DNA of 64,000 nucleotides from Antrihabitans spumae (GTDB lineage Bacteria > Actinomycetota > Actinomycetes > Mycobacteriales > Mycobacteriaceae): NCBI RefSeq assembly GCF_043944905.1, contig NZ_JBIMSN010000020.1, positions 1 through 64,000 on the forward strand, written 5' to 3'. Positions within the stretch are counted from its first letter, which is position 1; every line of letters starts with the position of its first letter. Positions 17,823 through 26,376 of the stretch are shown in pieces. The notes beneath the pieces are model-generated. The model was not told where the DNA came from and searched no databases. It saw only the letters and a list, made by a program, of their open reading frames with translations. A program made the translations under genes and the position numbers.

Positions 17823-18964
17823 CGGACTGTGCTCAGAGGATGCCCCGTGGAACTAGATTGCTCGTCACCGGGCTCAGCGGACAGGTAGGCCAGGGCCTGA
17901 TCGAAGCGGTCGCTCACGACTACGCCGACGACGTCGAGCTGGTCGCGCTGGTGCGTCGCAGGTTGCGCTCCAACCTGAGCAATCTCGGCGCGAGGATGGT
18001 GCAGGTCGTCGGCGATGTGACGGCGGATTCCTGGGGATTGGCCGACGACGATATCGACGTCGGCAAGGTCGCCGCGGTCATCAATTTCGCGGGCGTCACC
18101 GACTGGGCCGCGTCACAGAAGGATATGGACCGCGTCAACTACATGGGAGCAGTGAACGGTCTGCGCTACGCGCAGCACCTGTCCCAGGCGTACGGCTACA
18201 CAGTCCCGTACGTCCACGCCAGCACTGTCTACGTTGCGGGGTTGCAGGACGGAAACATTCCGGAGGCTTTGCAGCCGCCGCAGGAGAATCGCACGCCTTA
18301 CGAAGTCAGCAAGTGGTATGCCGAGCAGCACCTGATGCGCGAAGCACGCAACTCGGGACATCCAGTGCTGATCGCCCGTATCGGGGCCGTCATCGGCAGT
18401 TCGATCACGAAGTCGACGACGCGGTTGAGCTCGCTCTATCAGCTCGCGTCACCGCTGTCGAAGGGCGAACTGCCGGTGCTGCCGGTGCGAGCAGGTGCGC
18501 GCGTCGACACACTGCCGCGAAATCTGGTCGGAGAGGGCATTCTTCGGATGATCGCGCACGGACTCCGCGACGATTTCGAACACTGGCGAGGTGGGGTGAT
18601 CACGCACCTGTGCGCGGGCGAAAACGCGCCGACGCTGGTAGCGCTGATGACAATGCTTGCGTCCAAGGACATCGGAAACCGCTATCGGACACCGCGTTTG
18701 GTCACAGCACCGGACAAGTTGCTCCGGATGGCCGAGAACGTCGGACTGCGCTACGCCCGCTGGAACCGAGAGCTCGGCAATCGGTTGTACGGCCTGCGTT
18801 ACGTGTCGCTCGATCGAATATTCGAACGAACGCGGTTGGTGGAACTGGCCGACGGCTGGTATCCCGCCGTCACGTTGGAGGAGATCATCGAAATCGCATT
18901 CGACCTCGATTACGTCCGCCCGGCAGCGACCTTTGCAGAACTGCCGATGGGGAGGTTCGAGTGA
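17819..18964 (+). CDS. Extended SDR, thioester reductase / fatty acyl reductase-like
   Basis: 381 residues. The Rossmann motif is LLVTGLSGQVGQGLIEAV (14-31), and the catalytic pair is Y161xxxK165 in PYEVSKWYAE, after a YVHASTVYVAG strand. The long C-terminal part ending in a basic/aromatic region resembles the NAD-binding-4 group of acyl-CoA or acyl-ACP reductases rather than sugar epimerases. It could reduce a carrier-bound acyl group to aldehyde or alcohol. The start overlaps the acyl-CoA dehydrogenase stop (ATGA). A second in-frame ATG at 17840 is possible. Function as a reductase rather than epimerase is inferred. Confidence 0.75.
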   Translation: MTDCAQRMPRGTRLLVTGLSGQVGQGLIEAVAHDYADDVELVALVRRRLRSNLSNLGARMVQVVGDVTADSWGLADDDIDVGKVAAVINFAGVTDWAASQKDMDRVNYMGAVNGLRYAQHLSQAYGYTVPYVHASTVYVAGLQDGNIPEALQPPQENRTPYEVSKWYAEQHLMREARNSGHPVLIARIGAVIGSSITKSTTRLSSLYQLASPLSKGELPVLPVRAGARVDTLPRNLVGEGILRMIAHGLRDDFEHWRGGVITHLCAGENAPTLVALMTMLASKDIGNRYRTPRLVTAPDKLLRMAENVGLRYARWNRELGNRLYGLRYVSLDRIFERTRLVELADGWYPAVTLEEIIEIAFDLDYVRPAATFAELPMGRFE

Positions 18965-19944
18965 AAATTCTCGTCGTCGGCGCATCCGGCTATCTCGGTT
19001 ACGCCGTCTGCCAGGTTCTCGACGCAGCGGGCCACGAGGTCCTCGCCCTGAGTAGAAGCGGCCGCGCACATTTCGGAACTGGCGTCGTCGGCAACGTGCT
19101 CTCTCCGAGCATGGGACTCGGTGACGAGGCCGAAGGAATGTTCGATGGTGTCGAGGTCGTTGTCAGCTGCTTCGGGTCGGTCGAAATGGATACGACGTCG
19201 GTCATCGACACCCATGTCACGGGCACCCGAAACGTACTCGATCTTGCCGCGCGCATCGACTCCGTTACGCGCGTCGTGTACGTATCCTCTGTGGTCGCCC
19301 TCGGCCGTGCGAAGGGTGCGATCACCAACCGCGATCTTGCCCGCGGCCAGTCGTTCCGCAACTTCTACGAGTACGCGAAGTATCGCGGCGAGCTCATCGC
19401 CCGACGCGAGACGCGGGTTCCCGTATCGATCCTGCGGATCGGTCCGCTGCTCGGAGCAGCACCCGCCGATGTGATTCCGTTGCAGGGCGGACCGATCGCA
19501 GCGTTGCCGCATCTGCTCGCGGGTTTGCCCGCCGTACTCGAAGCGCGTGGTGACTTCCCGATCTATGCGTGCGATGTCGCACTTGCGGCGGAAGTTGTCC
19601 GCGATCTTGCGACAGCGCAGAAACCACCAAAGGCCACAACGTATTTCGACCCGGAACTGCCGACGCTCGCGGCGATTCTCGAGCAGCTGTGCAGGCCGTG
19701 GGGTGTTGTGCCGAAGATCGTGGACGGCGTCGGACCGCGCTGGCTCCAACGCGCCGCCGCGAAACGGTTCGGTGTCGAACCTGCCATCGTCGACTATGTC
19801 CGGCCTCTGTTCACGTTCGACGACAATGTTCGGGAACGGATGCCGATTCCAGACACCCCCGCCGATCCCGACTACGTCGTTGCAACAGGACGTGCTCTGC
19901 GGGAATCGGGGCTCGCGTTGACGGGTATCGGTGGACAGCGATGA
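18961..19944 (+). CDS. NAD(P)-dependent epimerase/dehydratase-type SDR
   Basis: 327 residues from the GTG at 18961, which overlaps the previous stop and has GGGGAGG five bases upstream. The N-terminal motif is VVGASGYLG (5-13). The active-site pair is Y136xxxK140 in FYEYAKYRGE, and VVYVSSVVALG supplies the serine strand. This is a shorter, different SDR from its upstream neighbour and is closest to the NAD-dependent epimerase/3-beta-HSD-like group. The two SDRs sit between an acyl-CoA dehydrogenase and an acyl carrier protein, which suggests successive redox steps on a carrier-bound intermediate. The substrate is unknown. Confidence 0.75.
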   Translation: MKILVVGASGYLGYAVCQVLDAAGHEVLALSRSGRAHFGTGVVGNVLSPSMGLGDEAEGMFDGVEVVVSCFGSVEMDTTSVIDTHVTGTRNVLDLAARIDSVTRVVYVSSVVALGRAKGAITNRDLARGQSFRNFYEYAKYRGELIARRETRVPVSILRIGPLLGAAPADVIPLQGGPIAALPHLLAGLPAVLEARGDFPIYACDVALAAEVVRDLATAQKPPKATTYFDPELPTLAAILEQLCRPWGVVPKIVDGVGPRWLQRAAAKRFGVEPAIVDYVRPLFTFDDNVRERMPIPDTPADPDYVVATGRALRESGLALTGIGGQR

Positions 19945-21425
19945 CAACGCAGGTGAACGACTATCAGCATTGCCGTACCGACACGCTGCAACATCCGACC
20001 ATGCAGGTGTATTCGGCGGGCAACTTCGCCGAGATCGCTCCGCAGCGGTTGTCCCCGATGTCGTGGTCGCTCGTCGGCAGGCCGATGGAACTTGGCAGTC
20101 GACTGTTCGTCGGCGACATCCTCGACAATCCGTCCTGGGCTACCGGCTCGAACTACGTCTTCACGGGGTACTTCAGTTGCCGGCCGTACCACAATCTGAC
20201 CGCGTACTGCTATGTGGCCGAACAGGTCGACCTGCTCACCCCTGTCGATATCACGGCGGCGTTCTTCGAAGGAATCGAGCCGCCGCGGTCCGGGCTCGGA
20301 GCGGAGTCGGGACGGATCAAGCGCCGCAGGTCGAGCGTTCGCATGATGCGCGAACTCGTGTCGCTGCGGCCTCGCCTCATGGAACTCGAGCAGCGAGTGT
20401 TCGGGTTCGAACACGATGTCGACGCCGCCGTGACGACCGATGCGGATTGGCGGATCGGCGAACTCGCCGCGGCGGGTAACGCGTTGCTCGAGCGTGCGTG
20501 GCACCTGCACATCGTCAGCAGCTCGGGCGCTGTCGCAGCGGAGGTTCTGCAGCGCAAAGTCGTCGGCCGCCTCGCAGGTAAGGGCATCGCGATGGCGAAC
20601 TGGCTCAAGGAGCCCGCGGAACTGCCGTGGGGTCGACTGTTCGCGCTGAGCTCGGTCGAGAACGGGCCGGGACGATTCGTCAGCGAGCCGTTCTACGAGA
20701 TCGCCGATACGGCATTGCCATGGGCGGACTACGCGATGACGCCGATCAGACCACCTGCGACAAGTGATCGAGAGTTTCACGACGTCTCACCGCGGGAGGC
20801 CCTCGTCGGGATGTACGACTCGGCTCGGGGCCGCGCGATCGACGCATCGGTGTTGTTGCTCGGCGACGTCATGGCTCTTCGCGAGTACAGCAAATCCCTC
20901 TGTATGCGCATTTTGCATGCGCATCGACGCTTCGTGCCCCGGCTCGCAGCGCTGCGAGGGGTCGACGACGCGGACTGGCCCTACCTGTCCATGGCGGAGT
21001 TGCGAAACGTGGTGCCAGGCAAAGAGGAAATCGAACGTCGCCGGGTGTCGTGCGAGGAGGCACTCGGGGTGGATATGCCGGACTACCTCGATCTCGCCCC
21101 GGGAGCGTCGCAGGCCCACCAACCCCGGCGTGTGCCACGAGGTGTCTCGGCCGGGATCTGCGACGGCGTCGCTATCGAGATCGACGAAATTCCCGAGCAG
21201 CCGGGCGCGGTGCTCGTCTGCGAGAGTGCCGACGCCAACATCATCCCGATGCTGCCGTTCATCGGCGCTGTCGTGACGGCCCGCGGCAGCCAGTACTCCC
21301 ACGTCGCGATCATCTGCCGCGAACTCGGCGTGCCCGCCGTCGTTTCGCATCCGATCGCGCGAGACATCAAGTCCGGTCAGCGCGTCTATGTAAACGGCGA
21401 TAGCGGAGAGGTGCGAATTCTGTGA
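19941..21425 (+). CDS. PEP-utilizing-type protein with C-terminal phosphohistidine swivel domain, no ATP-grasp
   Basis: 494 residues; the ATG overlaps the preceding stop. Only the last ~90 residues are clearly recognisable: a PEP-utilizer mobile domain with GSQYSHVAIICRELGVPAVV, where H454 matches the transiently phosphorylated histidine of PEP synthase and PPDK. The first ~390 residues contain no ATP-grasp motif and look like the substrate-binding part of multidomain phosphotransferases such as rifampicin phosphotransferase. The gene at 23505-25265 supplies an ATP-grasp domain and its own swivel, so the two may form one split enzyme. This recalls phenylphosphate synthase, whose subunits divide the same domains. 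The substrate is inferred at best. Confidence 0.7.
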   Translation: MTTQVNDYQHCRTDTLQHPTMQVYSAGNFAEIAPQRLSPMSWSLVGRPMELGSRLFVGDILDNPSWATGSNYVFTGYFSCRPYHNLTAYCYVAEQVDLLTPVDITAAFFEGIEPPRSGLGAESGRIKRRRSSVRMMRELVSLRPRLMELEQRVFGFEHDVDAAVTTDADWRIGELAAAGNALLERAWHLHIVSSSGAVAAEVLQRKVVGRLAGKGIAMANWLKEPAELPWGRLFALSSVENGPGRFVSEPFYEIADTALPWADYAMTPIRPPATSDREFHDVSPREALVGMYDSARGRAIDASVLLLGDVMALREYSKSLCMRILHAHRRFVPRLAALRGVDDADWPYLSMAELRNVVPGKEEIERRRVSCEEALGVDMPDYLDLAPGASQAHQPRRVPRGVSAGICDGVAIEIDEIPEQPGAVLVCESADANIIPMLPFIGAVVTARGSQYSHVAIICRELGVPAVVSHPIARDIKSGQRVYVNGDSGEVRIL

Positions 21426-21742
21426 GTAGCAGCAACGGCTTTCACGATCGGGTTTCGGATCCGGAGGAAGTCCTCTCGGTGATCGAGGACAAGCTCGGGA
21501 AGGGGCGTCCGCGTCCGGACCTGCGCCTCACCGATTCCGTCCGGGACGACATCGACATCGATTCACTCTCCCTGATGGAAGCGATGACGCTGGTCGAAGA
21601 GGAGTACGGAATCGAGCTGATCGACAACCCCGAGGTCTTCGACATCACAACCGTCGGCGATCTTGTGGCGCTGATCCAGCGCAGCTACCGCGCGCGTGGG
21701 CGTAGCCGGAAACTGACCGACCGACGGGTACCGACCGAGTAA
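21422..21742 (+). CDS. Free-standing acyl carrier protein
   Basis: 106 residues, with GTG start overlapping the previous stop (GTGA). The phosphopantetheine attachment site is S48 in DIDIDSLSLMEAM, flanked by the acidic helix EEEYGIELIDNPEVFDITT typical of ACPs. An unusually polar extension occurs at both ends (KGRPRPDLR; RSRKLTDRR). It sits immediately upstream of a fatty acyl-AMP ligase, the normal partner that loads an acyl chain onto the 4'-phosphopantetheine arm. It should carry the intermediate handled by the acyl dehydrogenase and reductases of this operon. No phosphopantetheinyl transferase gene is in the window. Confidence 0.9.
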   Translation: MSSSNGFHDRVSDPEEVLSVIEDKLGKGRPRPDLRLTDSVRDDIDIDSLSLMEAMTLVEEEYGIELIDNPEVFDITTVGDLVALIQRSYRARGRSRKLTDRRVPTE

Positions 21743-21763
21743 CGATGCAGCGGGGACAACACC

Positions 21764-23524
21764 ATGGAATCGATTGTCGATTGGATCGCCTTCCGGGAAG
21801 CCGAGGGTGGCAGCATTGCGTTCTACGACGACGGTGACTGGTCGCGGTTGTCCTACGACGACCTCGCTGCCAAGACTCGGGGTGTTGCGGAATCGTTGCG
21901 AGGCAAAGGGATCGGCCGCGGAGATCGGGTCGCGCTGATTCTGCCCACCGGAGTCGATTTTGCGCGGTACTTCTTCGCAACGCTGGCCATCGGAGCAGTT
22001 CCAACGGCCGTCGCACCGGTTGGGCTCACCGGCAACCTGGCACACCGTGAGTACGTCGGTGCCTTGCTGTCCGCGCTCGACGCGACGGCGGTGGTAGGCG
22101 AAGCGGGCGCACTCGCGGAGGTCGAGCGGACGGACTTCATCGGGGCACCGATGCTTATCGATGTTGCCGACGAGGTGCGAGATCGGTCGACGATCGAGCT
22201 GACGCCAGCGCGCGGGGGCGAGACCGCCATCATTCAGTTCACGTCGGGTTCGACGAGTGCGCCGCGAGGGGTCCGGTTGAGCGCAGGGGCTGTGCTAGCG
22301 CACATCGCCATGTTGAAGTCGGTCTTCCATCAGGACGGCGAGCACGGGCGGACCGCGCACAGCCAGACCTTCGGTTCGTGGCTGCCGTTGCATCACGACA
22401 TGGGCTTGATCGGAACCTTCATGTCACCGATCACCTACGGCCAGGATGTCTGGCTCATGCGGCCGGAGCACTTCGTTCGGCGGCCCGCACTGTGGCTCGA
22501 ACTGTTCGGGCGCCACGGCCTGCACCACTCCGCGATGCCGAACTTCGCGGTGGAGCGCATCGTCAGGCTCGTGAGTGAGCGGAGCCTCGTCGGCATGGAT
22601 TTCTCGACGTGGCGAACGCTGATCGTCGGGTCGGATCGGATCAATTTTCGGGCCCTGCGTGCGTTCTACGAACTGCTCGCGCCCTACGGCTTCAAGCCCG
22701 AGACGATCAAGCCCGGTTACGGGATGGCCGAGACGACCTTGGCCATCACCACGACGGGTCCTGGCGAGGAACCTACTGCGCTGACGCTCGACTTCAGCAG
22801 CATGCGGGCGAGCGACGAAGCCAGAATCGTTCGGAAACAGTCGCTTTCGGAGTTCGTCTCGACCTCGACCGGCGTGGGTAGCGGTGTCGAGGAGGTCAAT
22901 CACGTCGTCTCCTGCGGGCGCGAGCTGCCAGGTGCCGCCGTCGCGATCATCGCTACCGACGGACAGGTGTTGCCCGATGGCTGTGTCGGCGAGATCGAGG
23001 TGTCCTCACCTGCGATCTTCAGCGGCTACCTCGGCGACGGTCCACCCGATCAGCTGCCTCGCTACCGAACCGGCGACCTCGGGCTCCGCCTGGACGGCGA
23101 GTTGTACGTGATCGGTCGCGTCGGGAACTCGGTGAAGATCAACGGCTCGTTCGTGTTGGCCGAAGATGCGGAAATCGCGATAGCGGAACGACTGAACATC
23201 AAGCACGACAAAGTGATCGTCGTACTCCGCGATGTCGGCTCGGTAGGCAGAGCGGCAGCACTCGTGGTGTTCCAGCAACGCGTCGCAGCCGAGAAGGTCG
23301 ATCAGGCGGTCGGCGTGCTGACCAAGTTGGGCATCGACGCCGCGAACGCAGCACTGGCATTCGTCGCGCCGCTCGCGGTGCCTCGCACAACGAGTGGGAA
23401 ACCCAAGCGTGCCGTGCTCTGGGATGAGCTCGAGTCCGGTGCAACGGAGATGCGCGCGGTGTTCGTAGGCGCGCAGTCGCGCTTCGCGGAACGAAGGGTG
23501 GCTGATGAACTTGTCAGTCGCTGA
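21764..23524 (+). CDS. Fatty acyl-AMP ligase (FAAL)
   Basis: 586 residues, the usual FAAL length. The P-loop-like motif is FTSGSTSAPRG (159-169), and SWLPLHHDMGLIG (205-217) is diagnostic of FAALs rather than acyl-CoA synthetases. GYGMAETTLA and YRTGDLGLRLDGELYVIGRVG complete the active site. FAALs make acyl-adenylates and pass the chain to an ACP instead of CoA. The ACP gene ends 21 bases upstream, supporting direct loading. The 3' end overlaps the dikinase-like gene by 20 bases. Chain length cannot be read from the sequence. Confidence 0.93.
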   Translation: MESIVDWIAFREAEGGSIAFYDDGDWSRLSYDDLAAKTRGVAESLRGKGIGRGDRVALILPTGVDFARYFFATLAIGAVPTAVAPVGLTGNLAHREYVGALLSALDATAVVGEAGALAEVERTDFIGAPMLIDVADEVRDRSTIELTPARGGETAIIQFTSGSTSAPRGVRLSAGAVLAHIAMLKSVFHQDGEHGRTAHSQTFGSWLPLHHDMGLIGTFMSPITYGQDVWLMRPEHFVRRPALWLELFGRHGLHHSAMPNFAVERIVRLVSERSLVGMDFSTWRTLIVGSDRINFRALRAFYELLAPYGFKPETIKPGYGMAETTLAITTTGPGEEPTALTLDFSSMRASDEARIVRKQSLSEFVSTSTGVGSGVEEVNHVVSCGRELPGAAVAIIATDGQVLPDGCVGEIEVSSPAIFSGYLGDGPPDQLPRYRTGDLGLRLDGELYVIGRVGNSVKINGSFVLAEDAEIAIAERLNIKHDKVIVVLRDVGSVGRAAALVVFQQRVAAEKVDQAVGVLTKLGIDAANAALAFVAPLAVPRTTSGKPKRAVLWDELESGATEMRAVFVGAQSRFAERRVADELVSR

Positions 23525-25265
23525 TTCCCAGCTGCGGGTGCCCGACTCGCGAGACGAGTTGGGTGGCAAGGGGTTCTTTCTCACTCGCCTGGTCGAACGG
23601 GGCTTCCGGGTCCCGCCGTTTCGGGTCGTGCGCGCCGCGGACCTGGTCGACGGCAGGGTGCCGCCGGCGCTGGCAGCGCGCTTGGTCGACGAACTCGTCG
23701 CCGCCGCAGTCGAATCCGGGGTCGACGAACTCGCCGTGGGTTTCGCCGTCAGATCCAGCCCGGCTGTGAGCATGCCCGGCATGATGGACACCTTGCTCGG
23801 CGTCGGTCTCACGGACCGAAACGTCGCCGCGCTCAGCGGGCGTCTCGGCACCGAATCCGCAGCGTGGCAGGTCGTTCTCGGGGGAGTCGCGAACCTGTGC
23901 TCGCACGTTGCGGGCTGTGTGCCGGGCAATCCGAGCGACGCGGTCGATCCGGTCGCCGACTATCGCAGGCTTGTCGCGTTGTACGAAGAGCACAGCGGTA
24001 CGAATTTTCCCTCCTCGCCCGCAGCTCAGGTCCGCCTCGCCGTCGAGGCGGTGTTCGCGTCGTGGGACAACGCAAGGGCGCGCGAATATCGAAGAGCCAA
24101 CGGCATTTCCGAGCACGTGGCCACGGCCGTCGTCGTTCAGGTGTTGGCATACGGCACCGGTGTGGGGGCGTCGGGCAGTGGCGTGGTCTTCAGCCACGAT
24201 CCGCTCACCGGCGTGGCAGGCCTGCACGGTGAGTACCTGCGAGCGAGCACGGGGGAGTCGCTTGTTTCAGGAACCACGACGCCGCTGCCGATCTCGGCAT
24301 TGCGAGACGACAGTTGGACCGCATACGACGAGCTTGCCGGGGTCGTCACCGAGATGTACGAATGGCAGACCGTCGCCGTAGAGGTGGAGTTCGTCGTCGA
24401 GAACGGCACAGGGTGGATCGTGCAGTTGCGACCTGCCGTGACGACCGGTCAGGTTCGTAACACGGTCACGATCGCAGGGTGGCGGACGGGTCTGATCGGT
24501 AGGCAGATCGCCTTGGCGCGACTCGATATCGATGCCCTGTTCGGCGAATCGCCGAGCGTTGCCGACCCGGATCGCGGACGCCTGCTTGCGATCGGAGTCG
24601 GGGCGTCGGCAGGCGTCGCCACAGGACGTGTCGTCACCACGACCGAAGCCGCGCTGGCAGGTGGGGGTGAGCCGCTCGTGCTGCTGCGGCCACGCACCGA
24701 ACCCGAAGACTTCCTCGGCATGGTCTCTTCCGTTGCCGTCGTCACGGTGGAGGGTGGCGCCGGTTCACACGCGGCCGTCGTCGCCCGCGAACTCGGCATT
24801 CCGGCCGTTGTCGGAGCCTCGTTCTCCACGGCCGCGCCATCGGCAGGTGCGACGGTGACGGTGTGCGGCACGACCGGTCGCGTATGGCAGGGCGTCGTCG
24901 AGCGCCTTGCCGGAGCCACGGTCGAGTTCCCGTCGGACCTGTTCGCAGACGAGGCGATCGAGGCGCGAATCAAACCGACCCTCGCCGCTGTGCTCGCGGT
25001 CGAACCGAACGCGATCGTCGCGACAGCTACCGGCGCGCCGATTCCTGCCGCCACCCTGGTCATCACCGGAGAGCGAGACGCCGCGGAGCGCCTCGCCGCG
25101 GCAGGTCACCGCGTCGCCTTCGACTGCGCCGACGCCGTGACCGCCGACCTACCGGACTGTTTCGTCGAATACGTGATCGCAAAACCAGAAGCCAGGCGCG
25201 GCGTGGGCACTGTGCTCGCGGTCCGCGCCGCTGCGAAGTGGGCAGCAAAGGAGATCGCTCGATGA
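23505..25265 (+). CDS. Short PPDK/PEP-synthase-like protein: ATP-grasp plus phosphohistidine swivel domain
   Basis: 586 residues; ATG preceded by GAAGGGTGG. The N-terminal nucleotide-binding domain starts DELGGKGFFLTRL (19-31) and includes FAVRSSPAVSMPGMMDT and GVGASGSGVVFSHDPLTG, all PPDK/PEP-synthase signatures. The swivel domain follows with EGGAGSHAAVVARELGIPAVVG; H422 should carry the phosphate. After it there are only ~120 residues and no PEP/pyruvate TIM barrel, whereas complete PPDK has about 870 residues. It therefore can charge a histidine from ATP but must hand the phosphate to another acceptor, plausibly via the protein at 19941-21425. Mycobacteria carry similarly short PpdK-annotated proteins. 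Confidence 0.82.
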   Translation: MNLSVADSQLRVPDSRDELGGKGFFLTRLVERGFRVPPFRVVRAADLVDGRVPPALAARLVDELVAAAVESGVDELAVGFAVRSSPAVSMPGMMDTLLGVGLTDRNVAALSGRLGTESAAWQVVLGGVANLCSHVAGCVPGNPSDAVDPVADYRRLVALYEEHSGTNFPSSPAAQVRLAVEAVFASWDNARAREYRRANGISEHVATAVVVQVLAYGTGVGASGSGVVFSHDPLTGVAGLHGEYLRASTGESLVSGTTTPLPISALRDDSWTAYDELAGVVTEMYEWQTVAVEVEFVVENGTGWIVQLRPAVTTGQVRNTVTIAGWRTGLIGRQIALARLDIDALFGESPSVADPDRGRLLAIGVGASAGVATGRVVTTTEAALAGGGEPLVLLRPRTEPEDFLGMVSSVAVVTVEGGAGSHAAVVARELGIPAVVGASFSTAAPSAGATVTVCGTTGRVWQGVVERLAGATVEFPSDLFADEAIEARIKPTLAAVLAVEPNAIVATATGAPIPAATLVITGERDAAERLAAAGHRVAFDCADAVTADLPDCFVEYVIAKPEARRGVGTVLAVRAAAKWAAKEIAR

Positions 25266-25831
25266 CCGTCGTAACTCCCGAGCTGAGAATTCTGCACGCC
25301 ATCCGGGTCGCGGGCTGGGTGAGTGCCGACCGACTCGGCGCTTGGCTGCCCGCGACCGAGCGAACAGCGACGATCGACGACGAATCGGTGCTCGGCAACG
25401 ATTCGCTCTTCACGGCAACGCGTACCCCGCGCGGCGAGGTCTACGGTTTGACCGCGCTCGGCAGGAGCGAAGCATCCGACCGACTGGCGGGGCTGCTCGA
25501 CTCGACACGTACGGCGACCAAGCCGCTGCTCGCCGAGTTCGAGTCCTTCGACAGGCGTCTCAAGGTTGTGGTCACGGCATTTCAACGTGATCGTTCGGAC
25601 GCGAATGCCCGCGCGCTCGTCGATTTTCACGGCGAGGTCGACGAATTGCTGGAGCGGATAGCGGATTCGACACCGCTGTGGACTGCCTATCCTGGTCGCT
25701 TCAGAGCAGCCGTCGACGAAATCGCAAGGCAGAACTGGGATTTCGTCGCGTCACCGCTGCTCGACAGCTATCACACGGTCTGGCACTTCTTGCACAGAGA
25801 TATGCGGCTTGTCACCGAGGAGGCAAATTGA
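25262..25831 (+). CDS. Winged-helix-like N-terminal protein of unknown function
   Basis: 189 residues, starting inside the dikinase-like stop codon (ATGA). The first ~70 residues (LRILHAIRVAGWVSADRLG, then VYGLTALGRSEASDRL) look like a small winged helix-turn-helix with a beta wing. The remainder is helical (DRRLKVVVTAFQRD, ELLERIADSTPLW). I do not recognise a named family. Tight coupling to the dikinase gene suggests a partner or regulator of that enzyme, comparable in position to the third small subunit of phenylphosphate synthase, though no CBS domains are seen. It is the only DNA-binding-like protein in the operon, so it could instead regulate the cluster. Confidence 0.6.
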   Translation: MTVVTPELRILHAIRVAGWVSADRLGAWLPATERTATIDDESVLGNDSLFTATRTPRGEVYGLTALGRSEASDRLAGLLDSTRTATKPLLAEFESFDRRLKVVVTAFQRDRSDANARALVDFHGEVDELLERIADSTPLWTAYPGRFRAAVDEIARQNWDFVASPLLDSYHTVWHFLHRDMRLVTEEAN

Positions 25832-26376
25832 CCGAGCAAACGTCGCAGGTCCAGACGTTTCACGTACTGGGCGACATCCGCATCGACCAACCGCCGGAGC
25901 GAGTGTTCGACTGCGTCACCGATCTTGCCGCGAGTGGACAGTGGAGCCCCGAGTGTGGCGGTGGCACGTGGATCGTCGGCGCCGCCGGTCAGGTCGGATC
26001 GGTGTTCCGCGGAAACAATCACCGTGAACCGACCGTCGTCGAGTGGGCGCCTGTCGTCAGAGGCGACTGGAGTACGGAATCGGAAGTCGTAGAGGCAGTC
26101 CGACCCGAGGTCTTCCGGTGGGCAATGCGCGATTCCGCAGGCAACACCCAGGAGAGTGTGTGGTCCTACGAAATCTCCGCTGATGGCACGGGAAGCATTC
26201 TCACCCATAGGTTTTGGATGGGACGGTTGACCGAGGGCATGAGGGGCATCATGGCCGACATGGATCCCGAATCCGAGCAGCAATTCATCTCCGATTGGGG
26301 CGCCAAGATCGCCGGCGACATCGGCGAGACACTGCGCGGGATCAAGACAGCGCTCGAGTCGGGGAGCCCGAAATGA
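25828..26376 (+). CDS. SRPBCC (START/Bet v1-like) family protein
   Basis: 182 residues. The TTG at 25828 overlaps the previous stop (TTGA) and has GAGGAGG four bases upstream. The opening FHVLGDIRIDQPPERVFDCVTDLAASGQWSPEC is the classic SRPBCC start, split by beta strands through SILTHRFWMGRL and a long C-terminal helix (GETLRGIKTALES). This fold makes a hydrophobic pocket used by polyketide cyclases, aromatases and lipid carriers. A second, different SRPBCC protein is at 38191-38679. Whether it is catalytic or only binds an intermediate is unknown. Confidence 0.82.
   Translation: MTEQTSQVQTFHVLGDIRIDQPPERVFDCVTDLAASGQWSPECGGGTWIVGAAGQVGSVFRGNNHREPTVVEWAPVVRGDWSTESEVVEAVRPEVFRWAMRDSAGNTQESVWSYEISADGTGSILTHRFWMGRLTEGMRGIMADMDPESEQQFISDWGAKIAGDIGETLRGIKTALESGSPK

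Noticed and set aside
19941..25265. A primary-metabolism pyruvate phosphate dikinase or PEP synthase.
   Set aside because: Neither protein has the C-terminal PEP/pyruvate TIM barrel, and the two lie inside a natural-product operon.
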